Of a stretch of 64,000 bases of DNA, positions 25,045 through 33,302 are shown piece after piece. The DNA is from Microtetraspora fusca (GTDB taxonomy: Bacteria > Actinomycetota > Actinomycetes > Streptosporangiales > Streptosporangiaceae): assembly GCF_001570365.1 (NCBI RefSeq), contig NZ_BBYK01000074.1, forward strand, positions 26,572-90,571, in the 5' to 3' direction. The notes under the pieces are model-generated. The model saw nothing but the letters and a program-made list of their open reading frames with translations, was not told the DNA's origin and did not search any database. A program made the position numbers and the translations under genes. Numbering within the stretch: the stretch's first letter is position 1; each line of letters opens with the position of its first letter.

Positions 25045-26094
25045 GTGGTTCGCGGGAAACTGCTCCGCCGGCGCGGGTGGCGGGCCGTACTCGTCGCCGT
25101 CACCGTGCTCGGGCTCGTCGTGGCCGGCCTGAGCGGAGTGGTGGTGTGGCAGAACTCCTACGCCATGAACGTGCAGCGGATGACGATCCGCGAGGGCGGA
25201 CACGAGCTGCGCGCGGTCCTGACCACGCCGGAGGGCGGCGCACGGCGCCATCCTTTGGTGGTGATGGTCCACGGCGACGGGCCGACCGACGCGACCCACG
25301 AGGATGGCTACCAGCCGATCTGGGAGGCGTTCGCCCGCGCCGGGTACGCGAGCCTGTCCTGGGACAAGCCGGGAGTGGCGGGGGCGCCGGGGAACTGGCT
25401 GCACCAGTCCATGGACGACCGCGCGGACGAGGTCGCCGCCGCCATCGCCTGGGCTCGGTCCCGACCGGACATCGACGGCGAGCGGATCGGCCTGTGGGGC
25501 GCCAGTCAGGCCGGATGGGTCATGCCCAAGGTCGCCAAGCGCACCGGAGTGGCGTTCGTGATCGCCGTCGCCACCGCCGTCAACTGGCTTCAGCAGGGCC
25601 GATACAACCTGCTGGCCGAGCTGCGGCAGGAGCATGCCTCGGCCGCCGAGGTCAAGGAGAGAATCGCCAAGAGTGATCGGACCCGAGAGCTGCTGCGCCG
25701 CGGAGCGAGCTACGAGGAGTACGTACGCGCCATGGGAGACGGCGACGGCATGACCGCCGACCGGTGGGGTTTCATCGGCCGCAACTACACCGCCGACGCG
25801 ACCGACGATCTGCTCGCGCTGCGCGGAGTTCCGGTCCTGCTCTTCTTGGGAGGGCTCGACGTCAACGTGGACTCGGCCGACACGGAGACCGTGTACCGCA
25901 GGCAGTTGGAGCCCGGCGGCGCCCTCACGGTCCGCAACTATCCGGACGCCGACCACTCCATGGTCAAGGGCGAGCTCGTCCGGTCCGGCCTCCGGCTCGC
26001 GCTGACCGCGATCTTCGCGCCACGGTCGCTGTTCGCCCCGCACTACCTGGCCGACCAGGAGAACTTCCTGCGCGGCCTCCGCTCCCGGAGCTGA
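25045..26094 (+). CDS. Membrane-anchored alpha/beta hydrolase
   Basis: About 349 residues. An N-terminal Arg-rich start and one hydrophobic helix (~13-33) act as signal anchor. The hydrolase fold shows VVMVHGDGPTD (oxyanion region), nucleophile elbow GLWGASQAGW (Ser), a LFLGGLDVNVDS acid region and catalytic His in DADHSMVKG. This resembles acyl-CoA-thioester-like or esterase/peptidase hydrolases (BAAT/DLH type). GAGGGG lies four bases before the GTG at 25045; upstream in-frame TTG/GTG codons fall within the operator. Regulation by the divergent PaaX-like repressor is likely; the substrate is unknown. Confidence 0.8.
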   Translation: MVRGKLLRRRGWRAVLVAVTVLGLVVAGLSGVVVWQNSYAMNVQRMTIREGGHELRAVLTTPEGGARRHPLVVMVHGDGPTDATHEDGYQPIWEAFARAGYASLSWDKPGVAGAPGNWLHQSMDDRADEVAAAIAWARSRPDIDGERIGLWGASQAGWVMPKVAKRTGVAFVIAVATAVNWLQQGRYNLLAELRQEHASAAEVKERIAKSDRTRELLRRGASYEEYVRAMGDGDGMTADRWGFIGRNYTADATDDLLALRGVPVLLFLGGLDVNVDSADTETVYRRQLEPGGALTVRNYPDADHSMVKGELVRSGLRLALTAIFAPRSLFAPHYLADQENFLRGLRSRS

Positions 26095-26252
26095 CCCCAT
26101 CACCCGGACCGCCGCGGCGCCGGCCGGGCGATATGGAGTGACGGCTGCCCGGCCACGTCCACCGTGCGGGCTCTGCAGTACGCGCACAGGGCACTGCCCG
26201 AGAAGAACGCGAGCCCTACGGGAGGATCTTCTCCCTGGCGGTAATCGAAGGG

Positions 26253-26777
26253 GTGGAGAGGTCATTACCAGGTGTGGACGATTCCGAAGCGCAACTCACC
26301 GCGCTATATAAGGGGCACTACCGCAGCGTGCTCAGTTACGTGCTGTTGCGAGCCGAGCAGCAGACAGCCGAGGACATCACCAGCGAGACATTCCTGATCG
26401 CCTGGCGACGGCTCGACCGCGTGCCTGAGCCGCCGCTGCCCTGGCTGCTCGGTGTGGCCCGCAATCTGCTGCGGACGCAACGCCGGTCCCGGCTGCGCGG
26501 ACAGAGCCTGGTTGAGCGGCTCGCCGAACTGGCCCCGGCCGGCGATGTCGCCGAACAGGTGGCCGAGCGGCAGGCGGCGCTGAACGCGCTCGCGGACCTG
26601 TCCGAGCGCGACGCCGAGGCCGTGCTCCTGGCCAGTTGGTACGGCCTCAGCCCGGCCGAGGCCGCGAAGGTCACGGGCTGCTCGGCCGGCACGTTCAACG
26701 TCCGCCTGCACCGCGCCCGCCGCCGTCTGGCCGACGCACTCGGCTTCACCCGCCTCACCTTCCAGGAGCAGTCATGA
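26253..26777 (+). CDS. Sigma-70 family (ECF-type) RNA polymerase sigma factor
   Basis: A 174-residue two-domain sigma factor. Region 2 is YRSVLSYVLLRAEQQTAEDI with SETFLIAWRRL; region 4 is SERDAEAVLLASWYGLSPAE followed by GCSAGTFNVRLHRARRRL. It is short, with no extra sensor domain. The following membrane protein begins within its stop codon (ATGA), the standard arrangement of a sigma factor and its partner. The start could be the GTG at 26253 or the GTG at 26274; GGAGAGG lies before the latter but is rather far (twelve bases). The target promoters cannot be deduced here. Confidence 0.88.
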   Translation: MERSLPGVDDSEAQLTALYKGHYRSVLSYVLLRAEQQTAEDITSETFLIAWRRLDRVPEPPLPWLLGVARNLLRTQRRSRLRGQSLVERLAELAPAGDVAEQVAERQAALNALADLSERDAEAVLLASWYGLSPAEAAKVTGCSAGTFNVRLHRARRRLADALGFTRLTFQEQS

Positions 26778-27415
26778 GCGACCTCGACGACCTGATCATG
26801 TCCCTGCGCCCCGACACCGACGACGCCTACCGGCGCCGCTGCGAGTCCGACCTCGCCCGCACCCTCGCCACTCCTCGCCGCCGCTCCTTCTCCCTGCGGC
26901 TGGGGTTGGCGGCGGTGGCCGTTCCTGTCGTGCTCGTCGGCGTCGTGGCCGCGGTCGCACTGGCACCCGCCCCATCAGAGGATCGCGTCGTCATGGCGGC
27001 GAGCCTGCAACAGGTTCTTTCGGCGGGCGCCGAAGAGCCAGTGATCACGGTCTTCCTGTGCTACGAGGATGACGCATGGCCCGCGTGTGGCGGCAGCACG
27101 GGGGATCCCGGAGGCGGCGGCTCGGCGATCACCGAGCGGGAGAAGGCGAACGTCAACAAGACGCTGACCACGATGCCGGGGGTGGAGAACGTCACGTTCG
27201 AGGACAAGGCCGCCCTGTATGACCGTTTCCGCAAGAGCTTTGTCAAGTCTGGCGGGAAGCCGGAAGTGCTTGAGCGGCTCACGGTTGAGGACATGCACGA
27301 GTCGTTCCGGGTCACGATGAAGCCCGGTGCGGACTGGCGCCCGGTGATCGAAACGGCGAAGGGGATGTCTGGGGTCGCCAGCGTCATCGACCAAAGATGC
27401 AGCTCTTCATGTTAG
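26774..27415 (+). CDS. Single-pass membrane partner of the sigma factor with FtsX-like extracellular domain
   Basis: A 213-residue protein. Residues 1-38 are a short charged cytosolic part, 39-62 a single helix, and 85-213 closely resemble the extracellular domain of actinobacterial FtsX: ITVFLCYEDDAWPACGG, then ITEREKANVNKTLTTMPGVE, DKAALYDRFRKSF, VEDMHESFRVTMKPGADW and GVASVIDQRC. FtsX proper has four helices; this has one. In FtsX that domain binds peptidoglycan-hydrolase partners such as RipC. Coupled to a sigma gene, it is probably the anti-sigma or signal-relay protein, reading a cell-wall signal. Cysteines near residues 95, 103 and the C-terminus could form disulfides. Confidence 0.82.
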   Translation: MSDLDDLIMSLRPDTDDAYRRRCESDLARTLATPRRRSFSLRLGLAAVAVPVVLVGVVAAVALAPAPSEDRVVMAASLQQVLSAGAEEPVITVFLCYEDDAWPACGGSTGDPGGGGSAITEREKANVNKTLTTMPGVENVTFEDKAALYDRFRKSFVKSGGKPEVLERLTVEDMHESFRVTMKPGADWRPVIETAKGMSGVASVIDQRCSSSC

Positions 27416-27551
27416 AAGATCGCTGAAGACGTTGGACTTCTGGCTCCACCCCGTCCGGGGCGGAGCCAGAGTCGTTGATGCGCACGTTGAACAGGATGAA
27501 TCGGCGGAAATCCGATGGACGAGGCGGTCCGGGCGATGCGATAGTCGCGCC

Positions 27552-28787
27552 GTGACTGCGACCACCACCTTGCCCGCGCCCATCTCCCTGGCCGACGGCC
27601 TCGTCCTGCGGCAGGCGCAGCCCACGGACCTCGACCAGATCGGCGCGCTCCTCGCCGACCGCATGGACGCGGCCGACGCCCTCGACCATCGGCTGGTCGT
27701 CACCGACCCGGACGCCGGCTGGTCCGCCTGCGCCGTGGTCGTCGACGGCGACCGGGTCGTCGCCACCGCGACGCTCCTCGACGAAGACGTACGCGTCGGC
27801 GGCGTCCACCTGCCCGCCGGCCAGGTCGAACTGGTCGCCACCGACCGCGAATACGAAGGCCGCGGACTCGTACGGGCGCTGATGAAATGGGCCCACGACC
27901 GATCCGCCGCCCGCGGCCACGTCGTCCAGACGATGATCGGGATCCCGTACTTCTACCGGCTGTTCGGGTACGAGTACGCCATCGACGTCCCGCCGGCGCT
28001 GACCGTGCGCACCCCGCCGCCCGGCGACGGAACACCCGCGCTCCGTCCCGCACAGCCCTCCGACGTCCCCGCCATGGCGGCCCTGCAGGACGCGGCCCAG
28101 AGCCGGTTCGACGTGACGATGCCGCACTCGGCGGCATGCTGGCGATGGCTGCTGGCCCACGAGGCGAGCAACCTCTGGGTCCTGGAGCAGGACGACACCG
28201 TCACCGCCGTCGGACGCACCACGCCCCCCGACGACGAGGTGCTCCTGGCCGAGGCCGCCGCACGCGACGAGACGTCGGCGCGGGATCTGCTCCGCGGCGT
28301 CGCCGCCCTGGTGCCCGACAGCGAGGTGCAGGTCGTCCATCGGGCCGGTACCGTGACCGCGGCCGCCTGGCAGGAGTTCCTCGACCACGAACCGCGCAAG
28401 CAGGCGGAGCAGTACTACGTCCGCATCCCCGACGCCGCGGCGCTGCTCGACCGGCTGCGGCCGCTGCTCTGGCATCGGCTCACCACAGCCGGGATCGATC
28501 ACGCCGGCCGCGACATCGTCATCTCCACCTTCGGCGCCCACTACCGGATCCCGGTCAACGCGGACGGCCTCGGCGAGGTCGTCGCCGGCGGCGCGATGCA
28601 GAGTCCCGGAGTCGCGGGAGGTGCCGGAGTGGCGCCCGACTACCTGCCCGCCCTGCTGTTCGGTCCGCACGGCATCGAAGGGCTGACCCGGGTCCGGCCG
28701 GACGTCTACGCCCGGGAGGAGGAGCTGTTCCAGGCGCTCTTTCCGCCGCTCACCGCCGACCTGCTCACCTACTACCTGCCGTACTAG
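27552..28787 (+). CDS. Eis-like GNAT N-acetyltransferase
   Basis: A 411-residue three-part protein: N-terminal GNAT fold with acetyl-CoA loop VATDREYEGRGLVRALMKWA (~95-114), a second GNAT-like unit, and an SCP2-like C-terminal domain ending in LLTYYLPY. This is the Eis layout, in which the C-terminal carboxylate and a Tyr (here in MIGIPYFYRLFGYEYA) help catalysis. Eis of M. tuberculosis acetylates aminoglycosides at several amines; other homologues modify host or self amines. The GTG at 27552 is chosen because conserved sequence begins soon after. Its neighbours give no further clue. Confidence 0.82.
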   Translation: MTATTTLPAPISLADGLVLRQAQPTDLDQIGALLADRMDAADALDHRLVVTDPDAGWSACAVVVDGDRVVATATLLDEDVRVGGVHLPAGQVELVATDREYEGRGLVRALMKWAHDRSAARGHVVQTMIGIPYFYRLFGYEYAIDVPPALTVRTPPPGDGTPALRPAQPSDVPAMAALQDAAQSRFDVTMPHSAACWRWLLAHEASNLWVLEQDDTVTAVGRTTPPDDEVLLAEAAARDETSARDLLRGVAALVPDSEVQVVHRAGTVTAAAWQEFLDHEPRKQAEQYYVRIPDAAALLDRLRPLLWHRLTTAGIDHAGRDIVISTFGAHYRIPVNADGLGEVVAGGAMQSPGVAGGAGVAPDYLPALLFGPHGIEGLTRVRPDVYAREEELFQALFPPLTADLLTYYLPY

Positions 28788-28814
28788 GGCGCGTATCGGA
28801 TTGTGATCAACCTG

Positions 28815-28841
28815 CAGGCTTCGCCCGTGCGGCGAAGCCTG
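28815..28841. terminator. Hairpin between convergent Eis-like and RpiR genes
   Basis: CAGGCTTCGCC pairs perfectly with GGCGAAGCCTG around a CGTGC loop. It lies 28 bases after the Eis-like stop and 111 bases beyond the RpiR stop on the other strand, so it could serve both genes. Confidence 0.7.
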
Positions 28842-28951
28842 ATCCGATGCCCCCGCTTCCCCGAGGTGACCTACACCCGCTGACCGCGCACTGTCGAACT
28901 CGCCGCCCCCCCGTCCGCCGCCGCATGGCTCCGGTGTGAGAAAAGGAACGT

Positions 28952-29842
28952 TCAGTACGGCAGGAAGATCTGGCGTTCCGTGGCGCTGTCGTCGAAGGCT
29001 TCGAGCTGGGCCTGCCCTTCGGCGGCGAGGGTGTCCAGCATGGTGTGCAGCAGCGCCGTGCACAGAACCGTGGGACCCGCGTGGGAGTCGAACGCGAAAT
29101 CCGAGCTCACCGGTGCGAGCAGGACCTCGTCCGCGAGGTCGGTGAGCCGGCCGACCGGTTGATCGGTGATGAGGGCGACCTTCAGCCCCACGCGCCGCGC
29201 CCACGTGAGCCCCTGGGCCAGCTCGCGCGGGTAGCGCGGCAATCCGATGGCGAGCACCCACTCGGCTCCGGCTTCGGCCGCCCGGCTCAGCCGGTCCTCC
29301 AGGGGCGACCCCGCGACGTCCAGTACCCGTACGTCCGGGAGCACCTTTTCGGCGAGGTAGCCGAACAGGTGCGCAAGCGGGGCGGAGATCCGCAGTCCCA
29401 CCACCAGGAGCGGACGCGACCTGGCCAGGTGGGCGGCCACCTGCCGAAGCTTACTGAGATCCCCGAGACCGTCCCGCAGCCGCTCGAGGTCGCGGATCTC
29501 GGAGTTCACCAGTTCCTGGATCTCGTTGAGGCCCTCGGCGGGCAGCGCTCGTTGCGGGCCGCCGAACACCGACGAGCGGAGCGCGTCCCGGAACTCGGGG
29601 AACCCCCTGAACCCGAGCGCGGCGGCGAAGCGGGTGACCGACGGCTGGCTGACTCCGACGCGCTCGGCGATGTCGGTGCTGGTGAAGAAGACGGCCTCTT
29701 GCGCGTGGTCGAGCAGGTAGCGCGCGATCCGGCGCTGCGACGGGGAGAGCCGGTGGTCGCCCAAGAGCGAGCGCAGGTTCGCGGAGATCCGCGCCGCGTC
29801 CGGCACAGCGAACGGCCGGCCGGTCTCCCTGGCGTGCCCCAT
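28952..29842 (-). CDS. MurR/RpiR-family transcriptional regulator
   Basis: About 296 residues. N-terminal HTH_6: LSPSQRRIARYLLDHAQEAV and GVSQPSVTRFAAALGFRGF. C-terminal SIS sugar-phosphate-binding domain: RPLLVVGLRISAPLAHLFGY and WVLAIGLPRYPRELAQGL. Family members sense phosphorylated sugars such as ribose-5-P or MurNAc-6-P; in actinomycetes several branches control peptide or hydantoin genes. No sugar genes are adjacent. The ATG at 29842 is used because conserved sequence starts there. A secreted carboxypeptidase lies upstream on the same strand, with a terminator between. Confidence 0.85.
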   Translation of the reverse strand: MGHARETGRPFAVPDAARISANLRSLLGDHRLSPSQRRIARYLLDHAQEAVFFTSTDIAERVGVSQPSVTRFAAALGFRGFPEFRDALRSSVFGGPQRALPAEGLNEIQELVNSEIRDLERLRDGLGDLSKLRQVAAHLARSRPLLVVGLRISAPLAHLFGYLAEKVLPDVRVLDVAGSPLEDRLSRAAEAGAEWVLAIGLPRYPRELAQGLTWARRVGLKVALITDQPVGRLTDLADEVLLAPVSSDFAFDSHAGPTVLCTALLHTMLDTLAAEGQAQLEAFDDSATERQIFLPY

Positions 29843-30039
29843 CCTCGACCACTTCCCTTCTCCACGGAGTGACAGACCCAGCGACGTTCTCACCGCCCGG
29901 CGGGCGACGCCATCGGAATGGTCAAGTGACTTCATGGGGCGCGAAGTTCCCGTGGGCCTACAACGTCGCCGGGTTTCTGCCGCTCATCCGCCGCAGGGTG
30001 CCTGTGGGCAGCCGCCGGCGTTCGTTCGGCTCATACGCC

Positions 30040-30069
30040 GCCGGGCGGCCCCTGGAGGGACCGCCCGGC
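30040..30069 (-). terminator. Terminator of the M14 carboxypeptidase gene
   Basis: GCCGGGCGGCCCC and GGGACCGCCCGGC form a 13-base stem (one G-U pair in the minus-strand RNA) with a four-base loop, 25 bases beyond the carboxypeptidase stop. No U-tract. Confidence 0.7.
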
Positions 30070-30094
30070 TCATCGGGTGCGTGGTGACGTCCGC

Positions 30095-31564
30095 CTAGTT
30101 CTTCGGGCCGTTGCCGTTGAAGCGGGTCTTGCACTCCTGCAGTCGCACATCGACCTTCTCGCCCCTGTCGACGGTGACGTGCACCGTCTCGAGGACCTCG
30201 CCGGTCGGCCGGGCGCAGGTGAGCGTCCAGCTCTCCTTGAGGAACTTTCCAGGGCCGGTGGCGACGACGCCGGTCTCGGTGTAGGCCGGGACCGGCCGCA
30301 CCGACGGGTTGACGTGCCAGGTGAACTTGCCGTTGGTCGGAGTGATCAGGCGGGACTCCAGGTGGGTCGGAACCGCGATGGGCGGGTCGATGACGCTGCC
30401 CGCCTGCTTGATCGGCGCCGTCCACAGGTCGAAGTCCTTCGTGATCGTGAGGACCGCGCCCTTCGGCCCCTGGCCCGTGATCACGGAGTGTCCCGCCGGG
30501 TCCGCCGCGTACTCCAGGGCCACCATGAACGCCTCGCGGTTCGACTTGCCCTCGTAGCGCCCGGTGCCCAGGTAGTCCTCGATCACCTCGGGGTAGGTGT
30601 TGTTGGTCGACTGGGTCTTCATGATCTCGAACGTGAACCCGAGGCCGCGGGTGGCGTAGTAGGACCAGTCCTGGGTCTCGCCGGTCGTCTCGTAGTCGAA
30701 GCCCGACTTCATGCCCGTGTAGCCGTTCTTGGCCGCCATCGCGTCGGTCAGGGCGGCGTAGGCGGCCTCGTCCGGGGCGTCGCCCGCGCGCTTCTCCAGC
30801 GGCGGACGGAGGAGGGTGTGACCAGAGGTGTGGTTCGTGATCAGGACGGTGACCTGGTTGGCCGAGGTCAGGTCCATGATGTTCTGGATCTCCGGCTCGG
30901 AGCCCGGCCCGGGGCCGCGGGTCGTCGCGTTGGAACCCGCGTTGCTGCCCCAGCCGAAGGGGTAGTTGCGATTGATGTCGACCCCGGCGCTGCTGGCGCA
31001 CGTCGGCGAGACGCCGCAGCTGGTCCGCCGGTTGAGCATGAACCCGTCCACGTTGACGACCGGGACGAAGATGACCCGTGCCTGGTTGAGCAGGCGCGTG
31101 ATCCGCGGGTCCTTCCCGTCGTTGTTGATCAAGTCGTAGGCGAACTCCAACGTGTGCTCACCCGAGGGCCACTCGTTCCCGTGGTGCATGCCCATCATGA
31201 ACAGGACCGGCTTGCCGTCGGAGGCGTCGACGTCGTGCGTCACCTCGATGCCGTACACCTCGCGGCCCTGGCGGGTCTTGTGCGGCAAGGTGATGTGCTT
31301 GACGAGCCCGGGGTGCCGGGTGCTCAGCGCGAGCATCTCGTCGTTGTAGTCCGTGATCGTCCGGTAGGTGGTGCGACCGCTGGGCAGAGCCGCCGCCTGC
31401 GCCGCCAGTTCCTGGACGGCCGCCGCGGGGTCGGCCGACTCGGCGAAGCCGGCCGTGGCCGCCGGAATGCTGAGACTTCCGAGCAATCCGACGCCCAACG
31501 CAAGCGTCAAAACGCGTTTCCTGGCGCTTGGAGTCGTGGGCGGCTGCGAGCCTCGTGAAGACAT
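30095..31564 (-). CDS. Secreted M14 zinc carboxypeptidase
   Basis: A 489-residue exported enzyme. A signal peptide covers ~1-40 (KRVLTLALGVGLLGSLSIPA then ATAGFA). The M14 zinc site is GMHHGNEWPSGEH (first His and Glu at ~127/130) with the third ligand in NHTSGH (~246); catalytic Glu lies in GFTFEIMKTQS (~313); INRNYPFGWG gives the substrate-binding Asn-Arg pair. The last ~90 residues are a beta-sandwich domain with a Cys pair. It trims C-terminal residues from peptides outside the cell. AAAGG precedes the ATG. It is transcribed alone, with a hairpin just downstream. Confidence 0.88.
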   Translation of the reverse strand: MSSRGSQPPTTPSARKRVLTLALGVGLLGSLSIPAATAGFAESADPAAAVQELAAQAAALPSGRTTYRTITDYNDEMLALSTRHPGLVKHITLPHKTRQGREVYGIEVTHDVDASDGKPVLFMMGMHHGNEWPSGEHTLEFAYDLINNDGKDPRITRLLNQARVIFVPVVNVDGFMLNRRTSCGVSPTCASSAGVDINRNYPFGWGSNAGSNATTRGPGPGSEPEIQNIMDLTSANQVTVLITNHTSGHTLLRPPLEKRAGDAPDEAAYAALTDAMAAKNGYTGMKSGFDYETTGETQDWSYYATRGLGFTFEIMKTQSTNNTYPEVIEDYLGTGRYEGKSNREAFMVALEYAADPAGHSVITGQGPKGAVLTITKDFDLWTAPIKQAGSVIDPPIAVPTHLESRLITPTNGKFTWHVNPSVRPVPAYTETGVVATGPGKFLKESWTLTCARPTGEVLETVHVTVDRGEKVDVRLQECKTRFNGNGPKN

Positions 31565-33302
31565 GGGGGGACCTTTCTAGCTGCAGACGAACTGGAAACA
31601 GAAACGCGTCCATTTATTCGAGCTGTTCTTTGGGGAGTGCTCCTGGACGCCCCCGATCGGCCGTTGACTGCAAATTTTCAGGTAGTCTCTGCGATGAATG
31701 CATACCTGTCAACCCTCAGTTTCTCCGCACACGCGCGGAAGGTCGGCGGTGATGGGTGCTTTACAGCGAGGAGCCCGGGGGTGGATCGGGCCGAAACAAA
31801 TTGGTGCGCCACCGGACCGGTGAGTCCCGGCGGCCGGCGTCGCTCGCGCGCCCAGGTCGGAGGGGATATCGCCGAGCCGCTCGGTGCAGGAGCGCGGGGC
31901 GGCCGCGCGTACGCGCCGGATGCGCCGGATTCCGGCCGGGGGGAGGAGCCCGACGCTGCCCGGGCGCCGGTGTCCTGAGGGGGGCCGGGCCGGCCCAGTC
32001 GTTGGCCGTATGGCCGCTGAGCTGCGCACTCTCCGCGTTAAGCCTGGTCACAGGCCTCCCGTCAGGCCCGGAAGATCCATGTGGTCGTGGGAGGCTCCAG
32101 GCCGGGTGAACCGCGCGAGATCGGGCTTCCCGGCAGTCGCTCCTCGGCCATTTCGGATCGCGTGCGCCGTGCCGATATGCACGATGAAACGCCGCAATGT
32201 GAACGACGGTTTCCTGGCCGTAGTATTCGGAGAAGATGCCCTGGAGCGATCGCATGTCGCCGAGTGGATCGAATCAGATCGGATATTGCTTCATTCATTG
32301 AATGCTTTGTCGTTGCTCGCTTTCGGTCTGACGATGTGACTTCATAGCCTCGCGGGCAGAATGGCCCCCGCTTCGGAACGCGATCGGCACGGATCGCGTG
32401 CGGACGGACCGCCAATGGCTGGATGGCGCTCTCGACGAACTCATCGGCGAGTCGACGGATTCACGGGATGCGCCGAACCGGTCAACGGGATGACGCGAGT
32501 GAAAGCCGATCATCGTGACCCGAATGTGCGACGCCGCGATATCCCGCTTCCGGATTTCGCTCGCTCGGGCGAGCGACTCTGGCGCGGTTCGCCGTCGCCT
32601 CGTGCCGGGCCCCGGGCGCGCCGCTCGGGTATCGCTCGTCGGTCCCGCGGCGACTGGTGACGCCAGGTACGGGCCATGGTTCGGCGACGCTGCCCGTACC
32701 CGATGAGCCGACGGCGTCCGTCATGTGCTTGGCGGGTGCGGCGGCGTGAGGAGTTTCCGGCGCTGCCGGAAATGGGATTCGAGACGGGAGAAAAGAGTGA
32801 CGCATGACGACTCCGGTGAAATCGCCCCCGGGTGGCCGGATAGGCGATACAGCTGTGGCCTACGGTGACGGACGCGCACAACCGCCGACCGTGCGGGAAC
32901 AGCTCGAAGGTTCCCCAGAAGGTCCCTTGACCGTTTGTTTGGGAGTGGCCGCTCAATCCCCCGGAAACGGGTCGGCTCATGCCCGGGGATGTTTGTACGT
33001 CATGAAAGTCCCTTGTACGGCAGTTCGGGCGGGGATGAGGGTCAATGGGCGGTGTGGCGGTGTCACCGGGAGCCTTCGCCGTACAGGTTCGCGGCGACTC
33101 CGGTGCCACCGTTCGCGCACGCCGAACGCCTGGAGAAACTGCAGGAACATCTCGAAGTCGATCTCCGCACCTGCGGCCATGGCGGGACCAGTCCGAGGGG
33201 CACGGCTCCTGGTCCACCGGTGTGCCGGACTCCAAGCCCGGAGGTCGCAAGTTTGCCGCGGAGGCCAAACCCGGCGCGTGCGAGAATCCAGATACTGAAG
33301 AC
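31565..33302. other. Gene-poor 1.7-kb region with a possible relic
   Basis: No gene with a recognised family, ribosome binding site and sustained codon bias is present. Composition alternates between AT-richer patches (for example 31600-31700 and 32200-32350) and GC-rich ones. At about 32988-33190 (+) a short open frame reads like protein (QWAVWRCHREPSPYRFAATP, then FAHAERLEKLQEHLEVDL) and may be a relic. A GGAGAAAAGAG followed by ATG at 32804 opens a 164-residue frame of poor coding quality. Promoters of the flanking carboxypeptidase and hydrolase genes should lie at the edges. Confidence 0.4.
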
